A DNA stretch of 41,193 nt. It comes from an uncultured Ruminobacter sp. GTDB lineage: Bacteria > Pseudomonadota > Gammaproteobacteria > Enterobacterales > Succinivibrionaceae. Below the pieces are notes generated by a model. It was not told the DNA's origin and did no database searches. It saw only the letters and a list, made by a program, of their open reading frames with translations. The first letter of the stretch is position 1. Every line of letters begins with the position of its first letter. Location of the stretch: NCBI GenBank assembly GCA_902764345.1, contig CACWVT010000013.1, positions 1-41,193 of the forward strand, in the 5' to 3' direction. A program made the translations under genes and the position numbers. Below are positions 7,773-14,644 of the stretch, piece after piece.

Positions 7773-8582
7773 TTAAAGCTTAAGCTCGCAGGTCGGCTGT
7801 TCATAATCCCTAAGTTCGGTAATCTCAGGATGATCAGAACATACGGCACAGCCTTCACCACGTGCCGGAAGCTTAATCTTATGGAATTCCATCTTAAGTG
7901 CATCATAGGTAAGCAGATAACCCACCAGAAGATCCCCCACCCCGGTAATGTACTTTACGGCTTCCATGGCCTGCAGTGAACCAATTACACCGCCCATTGC
8001 CCCGATAACCCCGGCCTGCTTACAGGTAGGTACGGCATCCTTTGGAGGCGGTTCCTTGAAAATGCAGCGGTAGCATGGTCCCTTTCCCGGAATAATGGTT
8101 GTAAGCTGTCCCTTGAATCTGATGATTCCTGCGTGGCTGAACGGCTTACCGGCCATTACGCAGGCATCATTTATGAGAAACTTCGCCGGAAAATTATCAG
8201 TTCCGTCAAGAATGAAGTCATAATCTTTAATCAGATCCATAATGTTGGAACTGTCCACAAAATCCTCATAGGTGTTTACGGTGATGTCCGGATTTATCGC
8301 CTTCATTGTTTCAGCTGCGGAAATAACCTTCTTCACGCCTATATCCTTTGTAGTGTGGATAACCTGACGCTGTAGGTTTGACAGGTCAACAACGTCGGCA
8401 TCGGCAATACCGATGGTTCCCACGCCGGCCGCGGCCAGATAAAGTGCCGCAGGTGAACCGAGGCCGCCGGCGCCTATAATCAGCACCTTGGATTCCAGAA
8501 GCTTTTTCTGCCCCTTAACACCAATCTCACTGAGTAGAATGTGTCTTGAATAGCGTTCAAGCTGCTCATTAGTAAACGCCAT
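7773..8582 (-). CDS. ThiF/MoeB-like E1 adenylyltransferase
   Basis: A 269-residue E1-like enzyme that adenylates the C-terminal glycine of a ubiquitin-fold sulfur carrier so that sulfur can be added as a thiocarboxylate. The nucleotide-binding loop is GAGGLGS (37-43). DLSNLQRQ (about 66-73) and DGTDNFPAKFLINDA (126-140) are family blocks. C170/C173 and C245/C248 form the structural zinc site, and C187 in PTCKQAG is at the catalytic cysteine position. The start used is ATG at 8582, with GGGAGG just upstream. The longer frame upstream lies within the previous gene and does not look like protein of this family. The gene overlaps the thiS-like gene by 14 nt, indicating translational coupling with its presumed substrate. 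No rhodanese domain is attached, unlike the second E1 of the operon; TusA may fill that role. Confidence 0.93.
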   Translation of the reverse strand: MAFTNEQLERYSRHILLSEIGVKGQKKLLESKVLIIGAGGLGSPAALYLAAAGVGTIGIADADVVDLSNLQRQVIHTTKDIGVKKVISAAETMKAINPDITVNTYEDFVDSSNIMDLIKDYDFILDGTDNFPAKFLINDACVMAGKPFSHAGIIRFKGQLTTIIPGKGPCYRCIFKEPPPKDAVPTCKQAGVIGAMGGVIGSLQAMEAVKYITGVGDLLVGYLLTYDALKMEFHKIKLPARGEGCAVCSDHPEITELRDYEQPTCELKL

Positions 8583-8787
8583 AGCTGCCGCCTCCCATAA
8601 AATACAGAAATTCCACTTCGTCACCTTCCTTGAGAACAGTCTCGCCGAATGTACCTGACTTGACAAATTCTCCGTTTACGGAAACTGAAACATACAGCGG
8701 AGTCTCAACCTTTTCAATTTCAATGAGCTTCTCCACGGTAATTCCGTCTTCAACTTCCTTTCTCTTTCCTGCTACAGTTATAAACAT
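8569..8787 (-). CDS. ThiS/MoaD-like sulfur carrier with masked Gly-Gly
   Basis: A 72-residue ubiquitin-fold carrier. It begins MFITVAGKRKEV and contains VNGEFV and LKEGDEVEFLYFMGGG, the strand-turn pattern of ThiS and CysO-type carriers. Mature carriers end in Gly-Gly, whose carboxylate is adenylated and then converted to a thiocarboxylate. Here GGG (residues 65-67) is followed by SYGVY, so the encoded protein cannot be used directly and should be trimmed first. A JAMM protease two genes downstream is the obvious candidate. The start has AAGGA upstream. The end overlaps the E1 start by 14 nt. It differs from thiazole-pathway ThiS by context: no thiG, thiH or thiC is nearby, while serine acetyltransferase and a MetY-type enzyme are in the operon, so a role in amino acid sulfuration is more likely than thiamin synthesis. 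Confidence 0.9.
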   Translation of the reverse strand: MFITVAGKRKEVEDGITVEKLIEIEKVETPLYVSVSVNGEFVKSGTFGETVLKEGDEVEFLYFMGGGSYGVY

Positions 8788-8818
8788 TTATTGTTCCTTA
8801 TGAATGATTCAATTTCAA

Positions 8819-9778
8819 CTATATTATGTAAAACCATGCATCTCCGGGCTTTACTTCCTCCACCTGCCATTTATGATCTGCGGTCAGATACTCAATTTCA
8901 GGATTTTTTATTCTTACCTTGGTATTCGCCGGTACTGATGACGTAATGAAGGTGTTGCCTCCTATAACCGTGTTATCCCCGACAACGGTCTCCCCGCCGA
9001 GAATTGAGGCCCCCGCATAAATTGTTACATTGTCACCGATTGTCGGATGTCTTTTTACTCCGGACAGCTTCTGACCGCCTCTGGTTGAAAGAGAACCGAT
9101 GGTTACCCCCTGGTAAATCTTAACATTTTTACCTATAACAGAGGTTTCACCTATAACGATCCCCGTTCCATGGTCAATAAAGAAGCCTTCACCTATTCTG
9201 GCTCCCGGATGAATGTCTATGCCTGTTTTGGCATGGGCATACTCTGTCATGAGTCTCGGTATTACCGGAACGTTAAGCCGGTACAGTTCATGTGCCAGAC
9301 GGTAAACGGTAATGGCTACAAGTCCGGGATACGCCAGAATAACCTCTTCCAGACATCCCGCTGCCGGATCCCCGTCATATGCAGCCAGTAGATCCGATTC
9401 GATAAGCCGGCGTACTTCCGGAATTTTTCTGAAGAATTCACTGCAGATGCGGAATCCTTCATGCTTTCTATCCCCTTCAGACATTGTTCCGCGTTTTCTG
9501 CAGAAATCCAGAGCCTTAACCACCAGTTTGTTCAGATGGTAAAAAATGTTCTCAACAGTCACCGCCACCGAATGTGACTGATTGTAGATTTTAACGTTTC
9601 TGTCCTTGTAGTATCCCGGATAAACAATACCGAACAGAGCATCCACCACGGAATGCACCTCGTGCTTATCAGGTTTGCCGTAGAAATCTGAATCATCAAT
9701 ATTCTTACTGCCTCTGAGGTCAGTTACGACAAGCTGCACAAGTTCGTCAATTTCAGGCTCAATACCTGTATAGTTCAT
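8819..9778 (-). CDS. cysE: Serine O-acetyltransferase, EpsC/CysE type
   Basis: Transfers acetyl from acetyl-CoA to L-serine to make O-acetylserine, the carbon acceptor for cysteine synthesis. The N-terminal helical domain spans about residues 1-170, and a left-handed beta-helix of hexapeptide repeats runs from about 180 to 292. The catalytic region shows ESDLLAAYDGDPAA (127-140), H190 in GIDIHPGARIG and H203 in IDHGTG. At 319 residues it is longer than E. coli CysE (273), as in the EpsC-like group often found beside family 2A encapsulins. The usual C-terminal tail that docks into CysK is replaced by a different end (WFYII). Its neighbours are the encapsulin cargo desulfurase upstream (80-nt gap with a hairpin) and the carrier/E1/JAMM set downstream. 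No O-acetylserine sulfhydrylase is encoded in the window. Confidence 0.93.
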   Translation of the reverse strand: MNYTGIEPEIDELVQLVVTDLRGSKNIDDSDFYGKPDKHEVHSVVDALFGIVYPGYYKDRNVKIYNQSHSVAVTVENIFYHLNKLVVKALDFCRKRGTMSEGDRKHEGFRICSEFFRKIPEVRRLIESDLLAAYDGDPAAGCLEEVILAYPGLVAITVYRLAHELYRLNVPVIPRLMTEYAHAKTGIDIHPGARIGEGFFIDHGTGIVIGETSVIGKNVKIYQGVTIGSLSTRGGQKLSGVKRHPTIGDNVTIYAGASILGGETVVGDNTVIGGNTFITSSVPANTKVRIKNPEIEYLTADHKWQVEEVKPGDAWFYII

Positions 9779-9807
9779 AATTTTCCAAATTCCCCGAACC
9801 GAGAGGA

Positions 9808-9829
9808 GGGACTGAACGGATTCAGTCCC
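9808..9829 (-). other. Intercistronic hairpin between desulfurase and serine acetyltransferase genes
   Basis: A perfect 9-bp stem, GGGACTGAA (9808-9816) with TTCAGTCCC (9821-9829), and a 4-nt loop. No T-tract follows on the minus strand (it continues TCCTCTCGG), so it is unlikely to stop transcription. It is better placed as an RNA-stability or processing element separating the shell/cargo half of the operon from the distal half. Confidence 0.5.
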
Positions 9830-9858
9830 GTCCTAATAACAAAATTCCCGTATCAGTA

Positions 9859-11514
9859 CTAACCGAAGGTTCTTAAGGCTCTTACCAGTGCATCAATGTC
9901 ACTTTCAGAGTTATAGATACCAAGGGTCGGTCTGACGGTGCTTTCGTATCCAAAATGCCTTAACACCGGCTGAGCACAGTGGTGACCGGTTCGTACGGCA
10001 ATACCGTATGAATCGAGTCTTTTGCCCACCTCATCGTCGGAATGACCGGCAAGCTTAAATGCCAGTGCTGAAGACTTATTGGCAGCAGTTCCCACCAGAG
10101 TCAGTCCTGGAATCTTCTTCAGTTCCTTAAGTCCGTACTGGATAAGTTCATGCTCACGACGGTATACGCACGGCATGCCTATGCCGGAGAGATACTCCAG
10201 AGCGGCCCCGAGACCTACGGCGTCAGCTATGCTTCCGGTTCCTGCCTCGAACTTGTTAGGCACGTCATTGTAGATGGTACGTTCAAACGTAACATCCGCA
10301 ATCATGTTTCCGCCTCCGTGATAAGGCTCCGCAGCCTGGAGAAGTTCCTTCTTGCCGTACACGACACCGATGCCTGTAGGTGCATAGATCTTATGTCCGG
10401 AGAACACGAAGAAGTCAGCATCCCATGCACTTACGTTGACAGGGATATGTGCAACTGACTGTGCGCCGTCAATAAGAATTCTCACTCCGTGTCTGTGCGC
10501 AATTGCAATCAGCTCCTCCACCGGAGTAACGGTACCGAGAACGTTCGAAACATGAGTTACGGAAACGAACCTGGTTCTTGCAGTAAACAGTTTTTCATAT
10601 TCACTGAGAATAAGCTGACCGGTAGAGTCACATGGAATAACCTTGATTACCGCCCCTGTTTTCTGGGCAATCAGCTGCCACGGAACAATGTTGGCATGAT
10701 GTTCAAGGATTGAAACAATGATTTCATCTCCCGGTTTAAGCTGCGGCAGCACAAATGAGTTGGCTACCAGATTAATACCCTCAGTGGTACCGCGCACAAA
10801 AACAATTTCCTGTGCGGAAGAGGCTCCGATGAAGTCCTTGACTATGCGTCTGGCATTCTCGTAGGCATCGGTGGATCTGGCCGCCAGCGTGTGGGCTCCG
10901 CGGTGCACGTTGGAATTCTCATAACGATAGTAATGAGCTATTCTGTCTATAACCTGCTGCGGGCGCTGAGTGGTCGCTCCGTTATCAAGCCATACCAGCT
11001 GATGACCGTTGATCTGCTCTGACAGAATCGGAAAGTCTTCACGAATCTGTGCAAGGGTTTTTGTGCCGATTCTTACTGAGCTCTCACTTTCTGTCTGCCC
11101 CCCTGAAACAATGGCGTTTTCAGTTGAAGCATCCTGCTTCTGTCGTGATTCCAGCTCCCTCGCCTGTTCAGCCGAAATTACCTTCGGAGCGTAACTGACA
11201 GCCTCTTCACTTCCACTGTTGCCGGAAATACCGGGTACCAATGAAACTCCGGGTACGCCGTTACCGTACGCAAACGGATCGTCCCAGTTAAAGGAAGGGA
11301 CTCCAGACGGGAGTGCTCCCACACCGGTTTCGGCGGAAGCCGCATATGCCGCCTGCTCGGTTTCACGAACATCGGCAACCTCGGCTCCGGTTTCCGTAGC
11401 ATTGACACCTTCGGTCAGATCCGGAAAAAGCTGGTTCGCCAGGATGGTCAGCTCAGCAGCCGACGGTACTCCCGCGAGATGCTCAAAATTTCCGTCCGAA
11501 TTAGTCGTAGTCAT
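9859..11514 (-). CDS. Encapsulated SufS-type cysteine desulfurase with disordered N-terminal cargo extension
   Basis: A PLP enzyme that removes sulfur from L-cysteine as a persulfide, leaving alanine. The catalytic part (about residues 155-551) is a group II, SufS/CsdA-like desulfurase. It has LDNGATTQRP, EHHAN (H273 near the PLP ring), SGHKIYAPTG with K375 as the Schiff-base lysine, and RTGHHCAQP with C513 as the sulfur-accepting cysteine. Ahead of it is a ~150-residue Gly/Ser/Ala/Glu-rich, probably disordered extension, which ordinary SufS (about 400 residues) lacks. Family 2A encapsulin cargo desulfurases have such an extension, and it directs them into the shell. Two less disordered patches, PSAAELTILANQLFPDL (17-33) and SFNWDDPFAYG (74-84), are candidate shell contacts. 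The ATG at 11514 overlaps the encapsulin stop by 14 nt, so the pair is translationally coupled. Confidence 0.93.
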   Translation of the reverse strand: MTTTNSDGNFEHLAGVPSAAELTILANQLFPDLTEGVNATETGAEVADVRETEQAAYAASAETGVGALPSGVPSFNWDDPFAYGNGVPGVSLVPGISGNSGSEEAVSYAPKVISAEQARELESRQKQDASTENAIVSGGQTESESSVRIGTKTLAQIREDFPILSEQINGHQLVWLDNGATTQRPQQVIDRIAHYYRYENSNVHRGAHTLAARSTDAYENARRIVKDFIGASSAQEIVFVRGTTEGINLVANSFVLPQLKPGDEIIVSILEHHANIVPWQLIAQKTGAVIKVIPCDSTGQLILSEYEKLFTARTRFVSVTHVSNVLGTVTPVEELIAIAHRHGVRILIDGAQSVAHIPVNVSAWDADFFVFSGHKIYAPTGIGVVYGKKELLQAAEPYHGGGNMIADVTFERTIYNDVPNKFEAGTGSIADAVGLGAALEYLSGIGMPCVYRREHELIQYGLKELKKIPGLTLVGTAANKSSALAFKLAGHSDDEVGKRLDSYGIAVRTGHHCAQPVLRHFGYESTVRPTLGIYNSESDIDALVRALRTFG

Positions 11515-12457
11515 AGTATTCACCAACCTCTACATCTTCGAGAACAGCTATTGCGTCATCTGCAAGGATGGCTGCAGAGCAGTACAGTGACAGCAGATAT
11601 GAAGCAACGCCCTTATTGTCAATACCGCGGAAGCGTACTGAAAGACCTCTTGAATGTTCATTCTTGAGACCGGCCTGGAACAGACCTATTACACCGCGCT
11701 TGGCTTCACCGGTTCTGACAAGAAGAATATTGGTCTTACCGCTCTGTGAGGTAGGATTCTTGAGACCGTCAACAAGGAGCTTATCGGTAGGAATAATTGG
11801 AATACCTCTCCAAGTAAGGAAAGTACCGCCTGAAAGATTTACGACTACAGGAGGTACGCCTCTCTTAGTGCATTCTCTTTCAAATGCTGCAATTGCTCTC
11901 GGATGGGCCAGGAAGAATGAAGGTTCCTTCCACACCTTGGTGATAAGTTCATCAAGGTCATCAGGTGTAGGAGCACCGTTTCTGGTCTGAATTCTCTGAG
12001 AATCAGCAATATTCTTTAAGAGACCGTAATCATCGTTGTTGATGAGCTGGCTTTCCTGACGTTCTCTCAGTGATTCGATTGCCAGAGCAAGCTGTTCCTG
12101 AACCTGATCATACGGAGAACTGTAAACGTCTTCGATGGCGGTATTTACGTTAATGATGGTGGAAATCGAGTTCAGCTGATATTCACGCGGTTCAGTTTCA
12201 TACTCAACATAACCTTCAGGAATAATGTCTGACTTTTTGGTCTGACTGCATAAAACGTCAAGCGGAGTTTCACCTTCAACCACCTTGTTTACTCTGAAAA
12301 TACCGGTTTCAAGTCCCTTGAATTCCAGAAATTTGGTTAACCACTTAGGAGTGATTGAACCGAACTGAGGCTTTGTCTTGGTCACATTGGCAAGATTATA
12401 GGCCGCAGCCTTGCCAAGTGCATTTATCTGAGTTGAATCATTATTATTTGTTGTCAT
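11501..12457 (-). CDS. Family 2A encapsulin shell protein (SrpI-like)
   Basis: A 318-residue HK97-fold shell protein that self-assembles into a protein nanocompartment. Recognition rests on overall similarity to SrpI-type family 2A encapsulins: RERQESQLINNDDYGLLKN (about 135-153), WKEPSFFLAHPRAIAAFERE, FLTWRGIPIIPTDKL, the conserved core ending LSVRFRGIDNKGVASYLLS, and the acidic C terminus DVEVGEYYDYD. No cyclic-nucleotide-binding insertion is present, which separates 2A from 2B. The N-terminal arm (about 1-60) would be the extended family 2 arm. The cysteine desulfurase directly downstream, overlapping by 14 nt, is the expected cargo. Family 2A shells are reported to house cysteine desulfurase and, in Acinetobacter, to accumulate elemental sulfur. 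AAGGAG lies 7 nt before the ATG. The gene follows the MoaD-E1-rhodanese gene by 51 nt. Confidence 0.92.
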   Translation of the reverse strand: MTTNNNDSTQINALGKAAAYNLANVTKTKPQFGSITPKWLTKFLEFKGLETGIFRVNKVVEGETPLDVLCSQTKKSDIIPEGYVEYETEPREYQLNSISTIINVNTAIEDVYSSPYDQVQEQLALAIESLRERQESQLINNDDYGLLKNIADSQRIQTRNGAPTPDDLDELITKVWKEPSFFLAHPRAIAAFERECTKRGVPPVVVNLSGGTFLTWRGIPIIPTDKLLVDGLKNPTSQSGKTNILLVRTGEAKRGVIGLFQAGLKNEHSRGLSVRFRGIDNKGVASYLLSLYCSAAILADDAIAVLEDVEVGEYYDYD

Positions 12458-12508
12458 TACAGACTCCTTACAAAAACATTAAGTTAGTTCTAACAATGCA
12501 GGGGAATG

Positions 12509-13969
12509 CTAAATCCACCCGCCTTCACCGGATAAGATAATATCCTTCATCGAATCAAGCCCGCCCTTAAGGCTGTATACCGGACCGAGATACCCTGCTT
12601 CCTTCAGGGTTCTTACAGCCAGAATGCTGCGCTTTCCTTCCTTACAGATAATTACCGTATCAATTTCAGGATTAAGCTCCTTTTTCCTTCTTTCGAGCTG
12701 ACCTATAGGAATGACAACCGCACCTGAAAAACGCAGAATAGTTCTTTCATGAGGCTCACGGACATCCACGATGGTCAGAGGCTCGTTATTGTCAATTCTT
12801 CTTGTAAGTTCCTCTGGACTTATGGTTTCCACCGGAATCTCGGTATCCTCCTGTCTGAGTCCGCAGAATTCGTCATAATCAAAGTCCTCCACCCTTACGC
12901 GTGATGATTTCTCTCCGCAGAACGGGCAGTCCTTATTTCTGCCGACATTGAGTACTTCCGATGTCAGATTGAGAAGATCCATTCTCAGAAGCTTCCCACT
13001 TAACCGTGAACCGATTCCGATTATCAGCTTCAGCGCCTCATTTGCCTGAATGCTGCCAATCACTCCCGGAAGTGAACTTATTGTTCCGTTCTCGGCACAT
13101 GTAGGCATGAGTCCCGGAGCTGGAGGAGCAGGAAACAGACATCTGAGACAAGGTCCGCCGTCATGATTCAGAACACTTACAAGACCTTCAAACTGGTATA
13201 TTGCCCCGAAAACAAGAGGGATACCGGCAATAACCGCCGCATCATTCAGCAGATATCTGGTTTTATAGTTATCGGTACAGTCAATGACGAGATCGGCATC
13301 CTCAATCAGACTGACGGCATTGTCCGCATCAATTTTTACTTTTTCCTCAATAACCGTTATGTTGCGATTTACCGCGCGGATTCTGTCTCTGACGGAAGCC
13401 ACCTTCGGACGTTTTACGTCACGTATCCCGAAAAGCAGCTGATTCTGAAGATTGCTTAATGCCACGGAATCAAAATCGATAATTCTGATGGTACCCACAC
13501 CTGCCGCAGCAAGGATTTGCGCAACCTGGGAACCTAAAGCCCCCAGTCCTGCTATGACAACTCTGGCCGCCTTGATTCTCTTCTGTCCCGGCACCCCGAT
13601 TTCCCGAAGAAGCAGGTGCTTACTGAAGCGCTCGATCTCATCACCGTCAAGAACCTGAGCCTTTCTGCGCTCGTCGGAAATAATACTTTCATCAGCAGAT
13701 CCTCCGGCTATGAGAGGCAGTATGAGCACCTGTGCAGATTCATCTATTTCCCGATCATGAAAGGATCTGTCAGTCCAGTCTTCTCCGGAAACAAAAATTC
13801 TGATAAATGTTCTTAACTCACTGTTATCAAAAAGTCCGCCGGCTGCTTCCGGAAACTCTTCAGTCAGTTTCCGCAGAACGGAGCTGACCGTAGGATTCGG
13901 TATCTGAACATCTATTTCAGCTTTACGCCCGAAAAAGAAGCGGAGCGTGGAGGATATGTAAACTTTCAT
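12509..13969 (-). CDS. MoaD-E1-rhodanese fusion protein
   Basis: A 486-residue, three-domain sulfur-activation protein. Residues 1-90 are a MoaD/ThiS-like ubiquitin fold ending VLILPLIAGG; the Gly-Gly is at 89-90 but is followed directly by SADESII and the rest of the protein. Residues ~110-345 are a ThiF/MoeB E1 with GLGALGS (141-147), CTDNYKTRYLLND (231-243), zinc pairs C274/C277 and C348/C351, and C291 at the catalytic position. Residues ~380-475 are a rhodanese domain with VDVREPHE and active-site loop C442-KEGKR. MoeB/Uba4-type E1-rhodanese fusions are known. The added N-terminal carrier places substrate, activase and sulfur donor in one chain. To be used, the carrier would have to be cut after residue 90 (a JAMM protease gene lies immediately upstream), or act as a non-thiocarboxylated regulatory domain. 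GAGGA precedes the ATG. Confidence 0.9.
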   Translation of the reverse strand: MKVYISSTLRFFFGRKAEIDVQIPNPTVSSVLRKLTEEFPEAAGGLFDNSELRTFIRIFVSGEDWTDRSFHDREIDESAQVLILPLIAGGSADESIISDERRKAQVLDGDEIERFSKHLLLREIGVPGQKRIKAARVVIAGLGALGSQVAQILAAAGVGTIRIIDFDSVALSNLQNQLLFGIRDVKRPKVASVRDRIRAVNRNITVIEEKVKIDADNAVSLIEDADLVIDCTDNYKTRYLLNDAAVIAGIPLVFGAIYQFEGLVSVLNHDGGPCLRCLFPAPPAPGLMPTCAENGTISSLPGVIGSIQANEALKLIIGIGSRLSGKLLRMDLLNLTSEVLNVGRNKDCPFCGEKSSRVRVEDFDYDEFCGLRQEDTEIPVETISPEELTRRIDNNEPLTIVDVREPHERTILRFSGAVVIPIGQLERRKKELNPEIDTVIICKEGKRSILAVRTLKEAGYLGPVYSLKGGLDSMKDIILSGEGGWI

Positions 13970-14051
13970 TAATAATCGTCCTCTTGTTTTCGTGTTTTTC
14001 TTTAATATTTTTATAAGCTTCAGTTATTTCTTTTTTATTCTGAGCTTTTTA

Positions 14052-14086
14052 TTTTTTATTTTTTGTTTTTTGTTTTTTGTTTTTTG
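14052..14086 (-). repeat. Heptamer tandem repeat in an A-rich mRNA leader
   Basis: Five exact-period 7-bp units, TTTTTT followed by A or G (plus strand), run from 14052 to 14086. An A at 14051 keeps the same phase. They lie within a T-rich stretch (about 13985-14125). On the operon transcript this is an A-rich leader 80-200 nt upstream of the MoaD-E1-rhodanese start. The 204-nt gap (13970-14173) also contains a small GGCCT/AGGCC hairpin (14138-14150). Nothing here looks like a coding region. Poly-A/T tracts of this kind are prone to slippage and may bend DNA or load ribosomes. Confidence 0.8.
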
Positions 14087-14173
14087 TTTTATCTTTTTTA
14101 TTCTTTACTGTTTTTTAATTTATGATTGTTCCGTTCAGGCCTCACAGGCCGATTCCGTTACCGGGACTTGGTT

Positions 14174-14644
14174 TTATATGTAATTGATGAAATCATCAGC
14201 CACCTTCACGGGAATTCCGACAGGCTCACCGACTGCGGATTTTTTTTGCCACACCCTCACTTCATTTATTCCTTCTGCAGAAACGGAAACAATCATGTAC
14301 TGCAGTCCTGGAACCATGGATGCAACGTCGGAAGACGATGTCACGGCCCCAGCGTCAGGGTGGGAATGACAGAACCCTGCTACTTCAAGTCCCTCAGCTG
14401 CCCACTCTCTTTCCCTGCGAAAAAAAAGCAGGGGATCTATGGTGAATGATTTCATGGCTGCCGCACCTGACTCACAGTTATCCATCCTTCGGTACTCGGT
14501 AACTGGAGAACCTACGCCTTTTCGCAACAGCACCCCGCACATTTCAAAGGGATATACCGATGCCGCATGTTTAAACACTCCGGACAATGCTTCGGGAGTT
14601 ATGAGACACTCACCGGCTCCGACTGCACTAGTCCTTTTGCTCAT
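14174..14644 (-). CDS. JAMM/MPN+ zinc metalloprotease, second copy
   Basis: A 156-residue JAMM-fold protein with all catalytic positions: E34 in YPFEMCGVLL, H93-S-H95 in FCHSHPD, S104, and D106 at the H-x-H-x10-D spacing. It is clearly diverged from the other JAMM protein of the operon outside these motifs, so it probably has a different carrier substrate. The gene overlaps the 3' end of the metY-like gene by 17 nt if the ATG at 14644 is used. An upstream frame to 14680 exists but lies inside metY. By analogy with HcyD and Mec+, it could free the Gly-Gly of the MoaD domain encoded next, or hydrolyse homocysteine from the carrier after MetY has used it. Which of these it does cannot be told from sequence. 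Confidence 0.9.
   Translation of the reverse strand: MSKRTSAVGAGECLITPEALSGVFKHAASVYPFEMCGVLLRKGVGSPVTEYRRMDNCESGAAAMKSFTIDPLLFFRREREWAAEGLEVAGFCHSHPDAGAVTSSSDVASMVPGLQYMIVSVSAEGINEVRVWQKKSAVGEPVGIPVKVADDFINYI

Noticed and set aside
7773-8666. Longer version of the first E1 beginning at 8666
   Set aside because: The first 28 residues are an out-of-frame reading of the carrier gene and have no E1 similarity. The ATG at 8582 has a good Shine-Dalgarno and a normal family N terminus.
8569-8787. Carrier/E1 pair as a thiamin (ThiS/ThiF) or molybdopterin (MoaD/MoeB) locus
   Set aside because: No thiC, thiG, thiH, thiE, moaA, moaC or moaE is nearby. The operon instead holds serine acetyltransferase, MetY, JAMM proteases and an encapsulated desulfurase.
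13992-14183. Plus-strand open frame rich in Phe, Leu and Ile that looks like a membrane peptide
   Set aside because: It is a direct translation of the T-rich heptamer tract, has no ribosome-binding site and runs into the antisense of the JAMM gene.
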